Assembly (NCBI GenBank): GCA_022749755.1
Contig: CM040441.1
Span: 22,941,475 to 23,005,474 of the forward strand
DNA length: 64,000 nt
DNA from: Azadirachta indica
Taxonomy: Eukaryota > Streptophyta > Magnoliopsida > Sapindales > Meliaceae
Reading direction: 5' to 3'
Shown here: positions 43,299-54,234 of the stretch, piece after piece
Layout of the letters: the number at the start of each line of letters is the position of its first letter
Numbering within the stretch: the first letter of the stretch is position 1
Notes under the pieces: model-generated
Databases searched by the model: none
What the model was told of the DNA's origin: nothing
The model's input: the letters and a program-made list of their open reading frames with translations, nothing else
Position numbers and translations under genes: made by a program

Positions 43299-44547
43299 CC
43301 ATGAGAATCGTACATTTTTTACTCTTCCGTTTATGAAATGAAATGCATTGTAATGATTGTCACACCACGGTGAGTAACAAGCTATGCGTCCCATCTCGAA
43401 ACGAAAAGAATTTTTTGCGCCCGTTTCGCGTTTGACAATTTCTTCCTCAAAAATCGTATATTTCTGACTCTTCCATTTTATAAATGAAATGCATTGTACA
43501 AATTATCACCCACAGTGAGTAACAAGACATGTGTCGCGTTTCGAAACGAAACCATTTTTCTCACCCATTTTCCATTTGACAATGTCGTCCCCAAAAATCC
43601 TTCATTTCCTACTCTTCCTTTTTTCTAATGAAATGCAATTTAACGATCGCATCACCACAATGAGTAATAAGATATGCATCCCGTCTCGAAACAAAACCAT
43701 TTTTTTGCGCCCGTTTCGCGTTTGACAAGTTCGTCTCCCGACTCTTCCGTTTTTCCAATGAAATGCATTGTAACGATCATGATGCCACAGTGAGTAAAGA
43801 GACATGCATTCCGTCTCGAAACGAAACCATTTTCTTGCTCCTGCTTTGTGTTTGACACTTTTGAGAATCATACCTTTCCGACTCTTCCATTTTTGAAATG
43901 AAATGCATTATAATGATTGTCACCACACGGTGAATAATAAGACACTTGTCATGTGTCTAAACGAAACCATTTTTTTTTCCTGTTTTGCGTTTGACAATGT
44001 CGTCCCCAAAAATTGTGCATTTCCTACTCTTCCTTTTTTCAAATGAAATGCATTTTAATGATCTTGACGCTACAGTGAATAACAAGACATACGTTCAGTC
44101 TTGAAACGAAGCCTTTTTCTTGCGCTTATTTCGCTTTTGACAGTTTTGTCCCTAAGAATCGTACATTTTTTACTCTTCCATTTTTGAAATGAAATGCATT
44201 GTCACGATCGTCACCACACAGTTTGTAAGAAGACACGCGTCATATCTCAAAATGAAACCATTTCTTTTCACCCGTTTGGCATTTGACAATGTCGTCCCCA
44301 AAAATCGTTCATTTCCCACTCTTCTTATTTTCAAATGAAATGCATTTTAATGATCTTGATGCCACAGTAAGTAACAAGACATGGTTCCATCCCCAAACGA
44401 AGCCATTTTTTTACGTCCGTTTTGCGTTTAACAATTTCGTCCCCGAGAATCGTACAATTATGACTCTTCCGTCTTTTAAATGAAATATATTGTAATGATC
44501 GTGACACCACGGTGAGTACCAAGACACGTGTACTATCTCAAAACGAA
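43299..44547 (-). repeat. Satellite array, subfamily 2, minus orientation
   Basis: About 8-9 monomers of the same subfamily, reversed (GACTCTTCCRTTTTTGAAATG, CACCACGGTGAGTAACAAGAC). The switch happens inside a monomer after GTGTCTTGTCC. It ends where a CRM-like RNase H fragment starts. Confidence 0.9.
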
Positions 44548-44873
44548 CACCGATTACATACTTTAGTGAGAAACTAAATGGCACGGCTTTAAACTATCTC
44601 ACTTACGACAAAGAATTATATGCATTGGTTCGAACTCTAGAAACTTGGCAGCATTACCCTTGGCCCAAAGAGTTTGTGATTCATACGGATCATGAATCCT
44701 TAAAACATTTAAAGGCGCAGCACAAATCAAGCAGACGTCATGCCAAACGGGTGGAGTTCATTGAAACATTTTCTTATGTGATCAAATACAAACAAGGCAA
44801 AGAAAATATAGTTGCTGATGCACTATCATGCAGGTAGCGATTTGAGGATAAATTCTTTTCAAGAGGGGGGGAA
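44548..44873 (+). pseudogene. CRM-like RNase H fragment fused to the polyprotein end
   Basis: [75 protein letters not shown], then directly GTAGCGATTTGAGG and a purine-rich tract (AAGAGGGGGGGAA). About 1.9 kb of integrase coding DNA expected between them is missing. The join falls in AGGTA, present on both sides. Confidence 0.85.
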
Positions 44874-45632
44874 TGATGCAAAAAAGTTATGCAACCACGT
44901 AAACAAGACATAAGGTTGGAGACACTCAATTACAGCATTTATATGATTCGCTAAGTGTGCCAAGTGGAACGATTACAAGAGTTAGAACCAAGATATTGGA
45001 AAGTGCCTTAAATGGACTAATTGAAAAGATGTGTGATTCAAATACAATTTAAGATACATGTCTTAAAGAATTAGGCTCAGTGAACATCATTCAAGCGATT
45101 GAAATCCAAGAAAACTGATATGAAAATGTTCGAAAATTATAGTCCATTTATGTAATTTGAAGAATCTTAAAATGATATAATCACTTACATCATACGCATT
45201 CGACGCCATTGCTTACATTTTCATGTTTGAAATTTTTAGGTTTTAAAAGTCATAAAGTTTGAATTTATTTTGTCAAATTGTTAGGTAAGATTGATAACCT
45301 AACTTTTGACATTTTTCCTTTGTATTTGCCTATAAAAAGGTTTTCATTTCTTGAAATGAAACAAACAATTTTGAGTGTTAAATTATTTCTTATAAGTTCT
45401 TATTCTTGAGCTCTTCAAGTTTAATTTCTTGTAGCGTTCAAAACAACCAAACTTATCATCTAAATTCTTAAGTGTTTTTTTAAGAATTCTTGGTGTGGCG
45501 TTTGAGTAAATCATAGTCTTGATTAGATAGGTATCGGGTCAAAGCTCAATAAACTTGCGTCTTGAAGAAATCTTGGGGTTCTTTACTACATTCGGTGTTG
45601 GGTTTGTTATGATATTGGCGAGGTTCGTATCA
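44874..45632 (+). mobile_element. LTR_C, 3' LTR
   Basis: 759 bp, TGATGCAAA to GGTTCGTATCA, preceded by the polypurine tract. It includes the coding tail of the polyprotein (LQHLYDSLS, LESALNGLIEKMC) in decayed form, and a TATA box TATAAAAAGG at 45331-45340. Followed directly by satellite. Confidence 0.9.
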
Positions 45633-46645
45633 TCCGACTCCTCCATTTTCGAATAGAAATGCATTGTAAAGATCATCACCCCATGGTGAGTAAAAAGACA
45701 TGCATCCCGTCTCAAAACGAAACCATTTTTTTGCACCCGTTTCGCGTTTGACAATTTCATTCTCAAAAATCGTGCATTTCCAACTCTTCCGTTTTTTTAA
45801 TGAAATACATTGTAACGATCATCATGTCATGGTTAGTCACAAGACATTCATCCTGTGCCGAAAGAAAACCATTTTTTGGCACCCATTTTGCATTAGACAA
45901 TTTTGTCCACGAAAATCGTTCATTTCCGACGCGTTTGACAATTTCATTCCCGAGAATCATATGTTTCTGACTCTTCCATTTTTTCAATGAAATGCATTGT
46001 AATGGTCATGACGCCACGGTGAGTAAAAAGACATGCGATCTCTATTGAAACAAAACCATTTTCTTGTGCCTGTTTCGCGTTTGACTATTTCGTCCTCGAG
46101 AATCGTCCATTTTCGACTCTTCTGTTTTTGAAACGAAATGCATTGTAATGATCGTCTCCACACGGTGAGTAATAGGACACAAGTCACGTCTCGAAACGAA
46201 ACCATTTTCTTGGCGCCAGTTTCGCGTTTGACAATTTTGCCCTAGAGAATCGTACATTTCTAACTCTTCTGTTTTTGAAATGAAATACATTGTACCGATC
46301 GTCACACCACGGTGAGTAACAAGACATGCGTCCCATCTCGAAACAACAAGGATTTTATTATGCCCGTTTCGCGTTTGACAATTTCGTTTCCGACAATCGC
46401 ACATTTTTGACTGTTTCATTTTTTAAAAGAAATGCATTGTAATGATCGTAACCACACTGTAAGTAATAAGACATGGATCACGTCTCAAAATGAAACCATT
46501 TTTTCGCGCTCGTTTCACGTTTGATTATTTGGTCCCTGAGAATTGTACATTTCTGACCCTTCCGTTTTCTAAATGAAATACATTGTAACAATCGTGACAC
46601 CACAATAAGTAACAAGACATGCGTCCCGTCTTGAAAGGAAACCAT
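45633..46645 (-). repeat. Satellite array, subfamily 2, minus orientation
   Basis: About 7 monomers of the same subfamily as 43299-44547. The open frames seen on the minus strand repeat the same short peptide each ~145 bp and are satellite by-products. Confidence 0.9.
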
Positions 46646-47679
46646 TTTTGGTGTAGCTAATACTTTACACATATTGCATGAACATTTCTTTTGGCTGCAC
46701 AGGAAACGTGACGTACAAAGGGTTTGTGCGAGATGCATTACTTGTAGACAAGTTAAGTCTAGGTAACAACCATATGGATTGTATACACCACTTTTTATTC
46801 CTAGTGTACCTTAGGTCGATATTTTTATGGATTTTATTTTGGGATTACCTAGAACAAAAAGGGGGAGAGACTCAGTTTTTGTGGTTGTCGATAGATTTTC
46901 TAAACTGGCACACTTTATTGCATGTTATAAAACTGATGATGCATTGCATATAACTGATTTGTTTTTCAAGGAAGTTGTTAGGTTGCATGGAATGCTCAAG
47001 ACTATTGTCTCAAATCGAGATACAAAGTTCTTAAGTTATTTTTGGAAGACATTGTGGGAAAAGTTGGGAACTAAATTATTATTTTCTACTATTTGTCACC
47101 CACAAACAAATGGTCAAACCGAAATAGCAAATAGGACATTGTCTACTTTGTTGCGTATTATCATACAAAAAAACTTGAAAACTTGGGAAGATTGCTTGAC
47201 GCATGTTGAATTTGTTTATAATCGTTGTGGTCATTCTGTCACTAAATTTTCACCTTTTCAAATTGTCTATGGTTTTAATCTACTAACTCCTTTACCTATG
47301 AATAAGCGCATTAATTTAGATGGTAAGAATAAATCAAATTTCATCAAGCAGATTCATGAGAAAGCAAGGCAACACATAGAACAACGAACGAAATAATATG
47401 CCAAGTAAGCCAATAAGGACGCAAGAAGGTTGTCTTTAAATCAGGAGATTTGGTTTGATTATATATGAGGAAGGGGCGTTTTCCTGAGTAAAGACGTTCT
47501 AAACTTCTGCCAAGGGGGAATGGCCCATTTCGAGTAGTAGAACACATCAATGACAATGCCTACAAATTTGAACTACCAGGTGAGTATGGGGTTAGTACAA
47601 CCTTTAATATTTTAACTAACTTATCTTCTTTTGATGTAGGTAACGATTTGAGGACAAATTCTTTTCAAAAAGGGGAGAA
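46646..47679 (+). pseudogene. CRM-like element C integrase and polyprotein tail
   Basis: Starts mid zinc-binding domain (LHEHFFW in one frame) and then reads [59 protein letters not shown] (family SDRD; the catalytic Asp is Asn here), [32 protein letters not shown] and GFNLLTPL. It then breaks at 47396 and recovers near the end (GNDLRTNSF). The polypurine tract AAAAAGGGGAGAA ends it at 47679. Confidence 0.88.
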
Positions 47680-48496
47680 TGATGCAAATGAAGTTATGCG
47701 ACCACGTAAACAAGAGGAGAACCTTCGACATAAGGTTAGAGACACTCAATTACAGCATCTATATGATTCGCTAAGCGTACTGAGTAGACCGATTATAAGA
47801 GCTAGAGCCAAGACATTGGAAAGTGTCTTAAATGGACTAATTAAAAATATGTGTGATTCAAATACAATTCAAGACACACGTCTTGAAGAATTAGGCTCAG
47901 TGAACATCATTCGAAGTGTGACTGGAGTCCAAGAAAACAAATATGAAAATGTTCAAAAATTATAATCCATTTATGTAATTTTAAGAATCTTAAAATGATG
48001 TAATCACTTACATCATATACATTCGACGTCATTGCTTACGTCATATATATATATGACGTCATTGCTTACGTTTTCATATTTGAAATTTGTAAGTTTTAAA
48101 AGTCATAAAATTTGAATTTATTTTTATCAAATTGTTAGGTAAGATTGATAACCTAATTTTTGACATTTTCCCTTTATATTTGCCTATAAAAAGACTTTCA
48201 TTTCTTGAAATGAGACAAACAATTTTTTGAGTGTTAAATTATTTCTTATAAGTTCTTATTCTTGATCTCTTCAAGTTTAATTTCTTGTGGCGTTTAAAAC
48301 AACAAAACTTATCATCTAGATTCTTAAGTATTTTCTTAAGGATTCTTGGTGTGGCGTTTGAGTAAATCATAGTCTTGGTTCTTATATAAATAAGTATCAG
48401 GTCAAGGCTCTATAAACTTACGTCTTGGGGAAATCTTGGGGTTCTTTACTACATTCGGTGTTTGGTTTCCTTACAATATTGGTGAGGTTCGTATCT
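47680..48496 (+). mobile_element. LTR_C carrying the 3' end of the polyprotein frame
   Basis: 817 bp, TGATGCAAATG to GGTTCGTATCT. The reading frame from the polypurine tract (47648) stays open to 47965, so about 95 codons of polyprotein lie inside the LTR, with LRHKVRDTQLQHLYDSL and LESVLNGLIKNM. Extension of the coding region into the 3' LTR is characteristic of CRM centromeric retrotransposons. The U3 part holds TGACGTCA at 48054-48061 and TATAAAAAG at 48185-48193. Confidence 0.9.
48054..48061 (+). promoter_or_regulatory. TGACGTCA palindrome in LTR_C U3
   Basis: A bZIP-type (TGACG) palindrome inside two close repeats of GACGTCATTGCTTACG separated by an AT run. Conserved in position at 59221-59228, and in degraded form in 25671-26449 and 44874-45632. 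About 130 bp upstream of the LTR TATA box. Likely a transcriptional control site; function is inferred from the motif. Confidence 0.5.
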
Positions 48497-49540
48497 AATT
48501 CTAATGCGATGGTGAGTAATAAGACATCCAGTTTGTCTCCAAATGAAGTCATTTTCAAGTCCGCTTCGCGTTTGATAATTCCAATACCAAAAATCGTACG
48601 TTTTCATTTTCTTCATTTTTGAAATAAAATGCACCATAACGATTCTCACGTAATGATAATTAACAAGACATGCGGCCCATCTCGAAATGAAGTCGTTTTT
48701 CGAGTCCGTATCTTGTTTGACAATTCCGACCCGAAAACCATATGTTTTAAACTTCTCTATTTTTGAAATAAAATGCACCATAATGATCCTCAGGTGATGG
48801 TGAGTAGCAAGATGTGCGGCTCGTTTGGAAACGAAGTCGTTTTTTGAGCTCGTATCCCATTTGAAAATTCCGACCCCGAAAATGGTATGTTTCAACTTCT
48901 TCGTTTCCAAAATAAAATGCACCATAATGATCCACAAGTGACAGTGAGGAACAAGAAGTGCGGCCCTTCTCGAAATGAAGTTGTTTTTTGAGTCCTTTCA
49001 CGTTTGACAATTTTGGCTCCGAAAATCGAACGTTTTCATTTTGCGCGTTTCGAAATAAAATGCAATGTAACAATCCCCACGTGATGGTTCATAACAAGAC
49101 GTGCGGTCGATCTCCAAAGGAAATCGTTCTTTGAGTCCATTTCGCGTTTGATAATTCTGGCCCCGAAAATGGTACATTTTCAACTTCTTTGTTTTCAAAA
49201 AAAATGCACCGTAACGATGTTGAACTGATGGTTTGTAATAAGTCGTGCAGCCCATCTCAAAATGAAGTCGTTTTTCGAATCCGTCTCACGTTTGACAATT
49301 TTGACCCCGAAAATCGTATGCTTTCAACTTCTTCGTTTTTAAAATAAAATGCACCATAAAGAATCTCATGTGATGGTGAATAACAAGACGTGCGGCCGGT
49401 CTCGAAACAAATTCGTTCTTCGAATTCGTTTTGCGTTTGATTATTCCGGCTCCAAAAATCATACATTTTCAACTTCTCTATTTTTTAAATAAAATGCACC
49501 AGAACGATCCACATGCAATGATAAGTAACAAAGCATACCT
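48497..49540 (-). repeat. Satellite array, subfamily 1, minus orientation
   Basis: About 7 monomers of the 33222-36472 type in reverse (TTGAGTCCGTATCACGTTTG, AAAATCGTACGTTTTCAAC, GAAATAAAATGCACCATAAC blocks). Ends at the start of a reversed RNase H fragment with overlap TTTGTTACT. Confidence 0.92.
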
Positions 49541-49822
49541 GCATGATAGTGCATCAGTAAGTATATTTTCTTTACATTGCTTGTATTTGATCACATATGG
49601 AAATGTCTCAATGAACTCTACCCATTTGGGATGACATTTGCTTAATTTTTGCTGCGCCTTTAAATGTTTTAAAGATGTATGATCCGTATGAATCACAAAC
49701 TCTTTGCGTCAAATGTAATGCTGCCAAGTTTCTAGAGTTCGAACCAATGTATACAATTTTTATCGTAAGTGGGATAGTTTAAAACCACTCCATTTCGTTT
49801 TTCACTAAAGTATGCAAACGGT
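49541..49822 (-). pseudogene. CRM-like RNase H fragment, reversed
   Basis: On the minus strand: YFSEKRNG-type start, then [34 protein letters not shown] and [13 protein letters not shown]. It covers almost exactly the same stretch of RNase H as 44548-44838 but in the opposite orientation. It is flanked on both sides by satellite, with no LTR. Confidence 0.85.
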
Positions 49823-52800
49823 CTTCCGTATCACGTTTAACAATTCTGACCTCAAAAATCATACGTTTTCAACCTCTCCGTTTTTGAAATAAAATGTACC
49901 GTAAGCATCCTCCCACAATGGTGACATGAACCCCGACTGGGAATGAAGTAATTTTTAGAGTCCGTATCATATTGACATTTCCGTCACCGAAAATCTTGCG
50001 CATTGAACTTCTACGCTTTCGAAATAAAATGCACCGTAACGATCCTCACGTGATGTTATGTAATAATACGGGTGGACCGTCTCGAAACGAAGTCGTTTTT
50101 TGAGCACGTATCATGTTTCACAATTTCGTCCTCAAAAATCGTACGTTTTTCACTTCTCCATTTTCCAAATGACACGCATGGTGATGATCTTCACGCAATT
50201 GTGAGTAACAATACGAGCAGCGTGTCTCGAATTAAAGTCATTTTTCGAGTCCGTATCACTTTTGACAATTCCTATCCCGAAAATCATTCGTATTGAACTT
50301 TTCTATTTTTGAAATAAAATGCACCGTAACGATCCTCACGCATTGCTGAGAAACAATACATGTAGCCCATCTCCAATCGTTTTTCGAGTCCATATCACGT
50401 TTGACAATTTCATCTCCAAAAATCGTATGTTTTCAACTTTTCCGTTTTTGAAATAAAATATACCGTAACGATTTTTACGCGATGGTGAGTAACAATACAT
50501 GTGGCCTGTTTTAAAACGAAATCGTTTTTCAAGTCCATATCACGATTGACAATTTCAGCCTGAAAATCATTCGTTTTCAACTTTTTTGTTTTTAAAATAA
50601 AATGCACTGTAACAATCCTCACATGATGCTGAGTAATAATATGTGTGGCCCTATCAAAACTAAGTCGTTTTCTGAGTCCATATCACCTTTTACAATTCTG
50701 TCCCCGAAAATCATACGTTTTCAACATTTTTGTTTTAAAAGAAAAAATGGACTGTAAGGATCCTCACATGATGGCGAGTTACAAGATGTGCAGCCCGTCT
50801 CAAAACGAAATCTTTTTCCGAGTCCATATCACGTTTGACAATTCCAGCACAAAAAATCGTACATTTTTCAACTTCTCTATTTTCGAAATAAAATTCACCA
50901 TAACGATTCTCACATGATGCTGAGTAAAAATACATGTGGCACGTCTCAAAAAGAAGTCGTTTTTCGAGTTTTTATCACGTTGGACAATTTCGTCCACGAA
51001 AAATAGACATTTTTGAAATAAAATGCACCGTAAGGATTCTCACGCGTGAAGTGAGTAACAAGACTTGCTGCCCATCTCGAAACGAAGTCCTTTTTCGATT
51101 TCGTATCACATTCGACAATTTCATCACCGAAAATCGTACGTTTTCAACTTCTCTGTTTTCAAAAAGAAATGCACTGTAAGGATCCTCACGGGATGGTGAA
51201 TAATAGGACGTGCAACCTGTTTTGAAACAAAAATTGTATGTTTTCAACCTCTTCTTTTTCAAAATGAAGTGCACCGTAAGGATCCTGACACGATGGTTAG
51301 TAACAACATGTGCAGCCGGCCTCAAAACGAAGTCCTTTTCCAAATTCGTGTCACGTTTAACAATTCCAGCCTCGAAAATCATACGTTTGCAAGCTCTCTA
51401 TTTAAAAAATAAAATGTGCCATAAGGATCCTCACACGATGGTGAGTAACAAGACATGTGGGCTGTCTCCACCAAACTTGTTTTTTGAGTCCATATCACAT
51501 TTGCCAATTCCAACCCCAAAAATTATACGTTTTCAACTTTTCCATTTTCAAAATAAAATGCATCATAAGGATTTTCACATGATAGTGAGTAACAAGACGT
51601 GTAGCCCCTATCCAAACGAAGTCGTTTTTTGAGTCCGTATCACGTTTGACAGTTCTGGCCCCGAAAATTGTATGTTTTCAACCTCTTTATTTTTAAAATA
51701 AAATGCACCTCAAAAATCCTCACACAATGATGTAAGAAGACATGCAGCCGTCTCAGAACGAAGTCGCTTTTCGAGTCTGTATCACGTTTGACAATTCCGT
51801 CCTTGAAAAAAGGACGTTTTTGAAATAAAGTGCACCATAAGGATCCTCACGTGATGGTGAGTAATAAGACTTGTGGCTCGTCTCGAAACAAAGTCATTTT
51901 TCGAGTCAGTATCACATTTGACAATTTCATCACCAAAAATCATACATTTTCAATTTCTCTGTTCTCAAAATAAAATGCACCGTAAGGATCCTCACATGAT
52001 AATGAGTAACAAGATGTGCAACCCGTCACGAACGGAAGTCATTTTTTGAGTCCAGCACGTTTGACAATTCCAGCCCAGAAAATCATACGTTTTGAATCTC
52101 TCCATTTTTTAAATAAAGTGTACGCAAGGATCCTCATACGATGGTGAGTAACAAGACGTGAGGACGGTGTCAAAATGAAATCCTTTTCCAAATCCATATC
52201 ACATTTGAAAATTCTAGCAACAAAAATCGTACATTTTCATCTTCTCTGTTTTCAACACAAAATGCGCCATAAGGATCTTCAGGTGATTGTGAGTAACATT
52301 ACGTGTAGCTCTTCTGGAAACGAAGTCGTTTTTTAAATCAGTATCACATTTGACAATTTCAGCTCTGAAAATCGTACCTTTTCAACCTCTTCATCTTTGA
52401 AATAAAATATATCGTAAGGATCCTAATGTGATGGAGAGTTACAAGATGTGCAGTCTGTGTAGAAACAAAGTACTTTTCCTAGTGCGTATCAAGTTTGACA
52501 ATTCCGGCGCAAAAATTGTATGTTTTTCAACTTCTCTATTTTTGAAATAAATTTCACTGAAACGATCCTCACACAATGCTGAGTAAAAATACATGCGGCA
52601 CGTCTAAAAAAAAATTCGTTTTTCCAGTCCGTATCACGTTTGACAATTCCATCCCAAAAAAAATGGACATTTTTAAAATAAAATGCACTGTGAGGATCCT
52701 CATGCGATGGTGAGTAACAAGACTTGTAGCCCATCTTGAAACGAAATCGTTTTTTTCCAATTCTTATCACATTTGACAGTTCCATCACCGAAAATCGTAT

Positions 52801-54234
52801 GTTTTCAACTTATCCTTTTTTTTTTTTTGAAATAAAATGCATCGTAATGATGCCCATGTGATGGTGAGTAACAAAACGTACGGGCCCTCACGAAATAAGG
52901 TTGTTTTTCAAGTTTGTATCATGTTTAACATTTCCGTCACCAAAAATCTTACGCATTGAACTTCTCCATTTTCAAAATAAAATACACTGTAATGATCCTC
53001 ACAAAATGGTGAGTAACAAAATATGCAGCCCGTCTCAAAACGAAGTCCTTTTTCAAGTACATATCACATTTTAAAATTTCGTCCTCGAAAATTGTACATT
53101 TTTAACTTCCCTGCTCTGAAAATAACATGCACCATAACAATGCCCATGTGATTCTGAGTAACAAAATGTGCTGTCCATCTCAACACAAAGTCATTTTTCG
53201 AGTCCCTATAATGTTTAACAATTCTGTCCCTGAAAATGGTTTGTTATCTACTTATCCGTTTTTTAAATAAAATGCACCGTAAGGATCGTTAGGGGATGGT
53301 GAGGAACAATACGTGCAGCCTATTTTGAATCGAAGTCTTTTTTCGACTCCGTATCACATTTGAAAATTCCATCCCCGAAAATCGTATTTTTTCAACTTCT
53401 CGGTTTTTGAAATAAAATGTACCATAAGCATCCTCACACGATACTAAGTAAGATGACATGCGCCCTTTTTGGAAACGAAGTCATTTTTCGAGTTCGTATC
53501 ACATTTGACAATTTTGACCCCGAAAATCTTGCGCATTGAACTTTTCCATTTTCGAAATAAAATATACCGTAACAGTTTTCACACGATACTGAATAACAAG
53601 ACATGCGGGCCGTCTCGAAACGAAGTTACTTTCCGAGTCAATATCATATTTGACAATTGCGTCTTCGAAAATCGTACTTTTTCAACTTCTTCGTTTTCGA
53701 ATAAAATGCATCGTAACGATCCCCACATGATGATAAATAATAAGGCATGCGACCTTTCTTAAAATGAAGTCGTTTTCCCAGTCCATATAACATTTGACAA
53801 TTCTGTCCCCAAAAATCGTATGGCTTCAACTTCTCCATATTTTAAATAAAATGCACTGTAACGATCCCCACGCGATGGGGAGTAACAAGATGTGCAGCTC
53901 ATTCCAAAACGAAGTTGTTTTTCAAGTCTGTATCACGTTTAACATTTCTGTCACCGAAAATCTTACACATTGAACTTCTCCGTTTTCGAAATAAAATACA
54001 CTTTAATGATCCTCACGCAATAGTGAGTAACAAGACATGCGGCCCGTCTCAAAACGAAGTCATTTTTCAAGTACATAGCATAATTTACAATTTTGTCCCC
54101 GAAAATCATATGTTTTTAACTTCTCCATTCTAAAATTGACATGCACCATAACGATCCCCACGTAATGTTGAGTAATAAGACGAGCGGCCCATCTCAAAAC
54201 AAAGTCGTTTTTTGAGTCTCTATAACATTTGCCT
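49823..54234 (-). repeat. Satellite array, subfamily 1, minus orientation (largest array)
   Basis: About 30 monomers. Spacing between successive GTCCRTATCACG blocks is mostly 143-146 bp. Several monomers are distinctive: shortened ones lacking ~20-25 bp at 50991-51020, 51797-51827 and 52649-52680, and ones with AATCTTGCGCATTGAACTT. Their spacing suggests a higher-order period. No coding. Confidence 0.93.

Noticed and set aside
48449..49472. Long minus-strand open frames across the satellite (up to 162 codons)
   Set aside because: They repeat the same peptide every ~48 residues, equal to one 145-bp monomer, and occur on both strands of other arrays. They are by-products of a repeat whose length is not fixed in phase.
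33222..54234. CRISPR-like array (regular repeats)
   Set aside because: Repeats are ~145 bp, contiguous, without unique spacers and without cas genes, in a plant context. This is a satellite.
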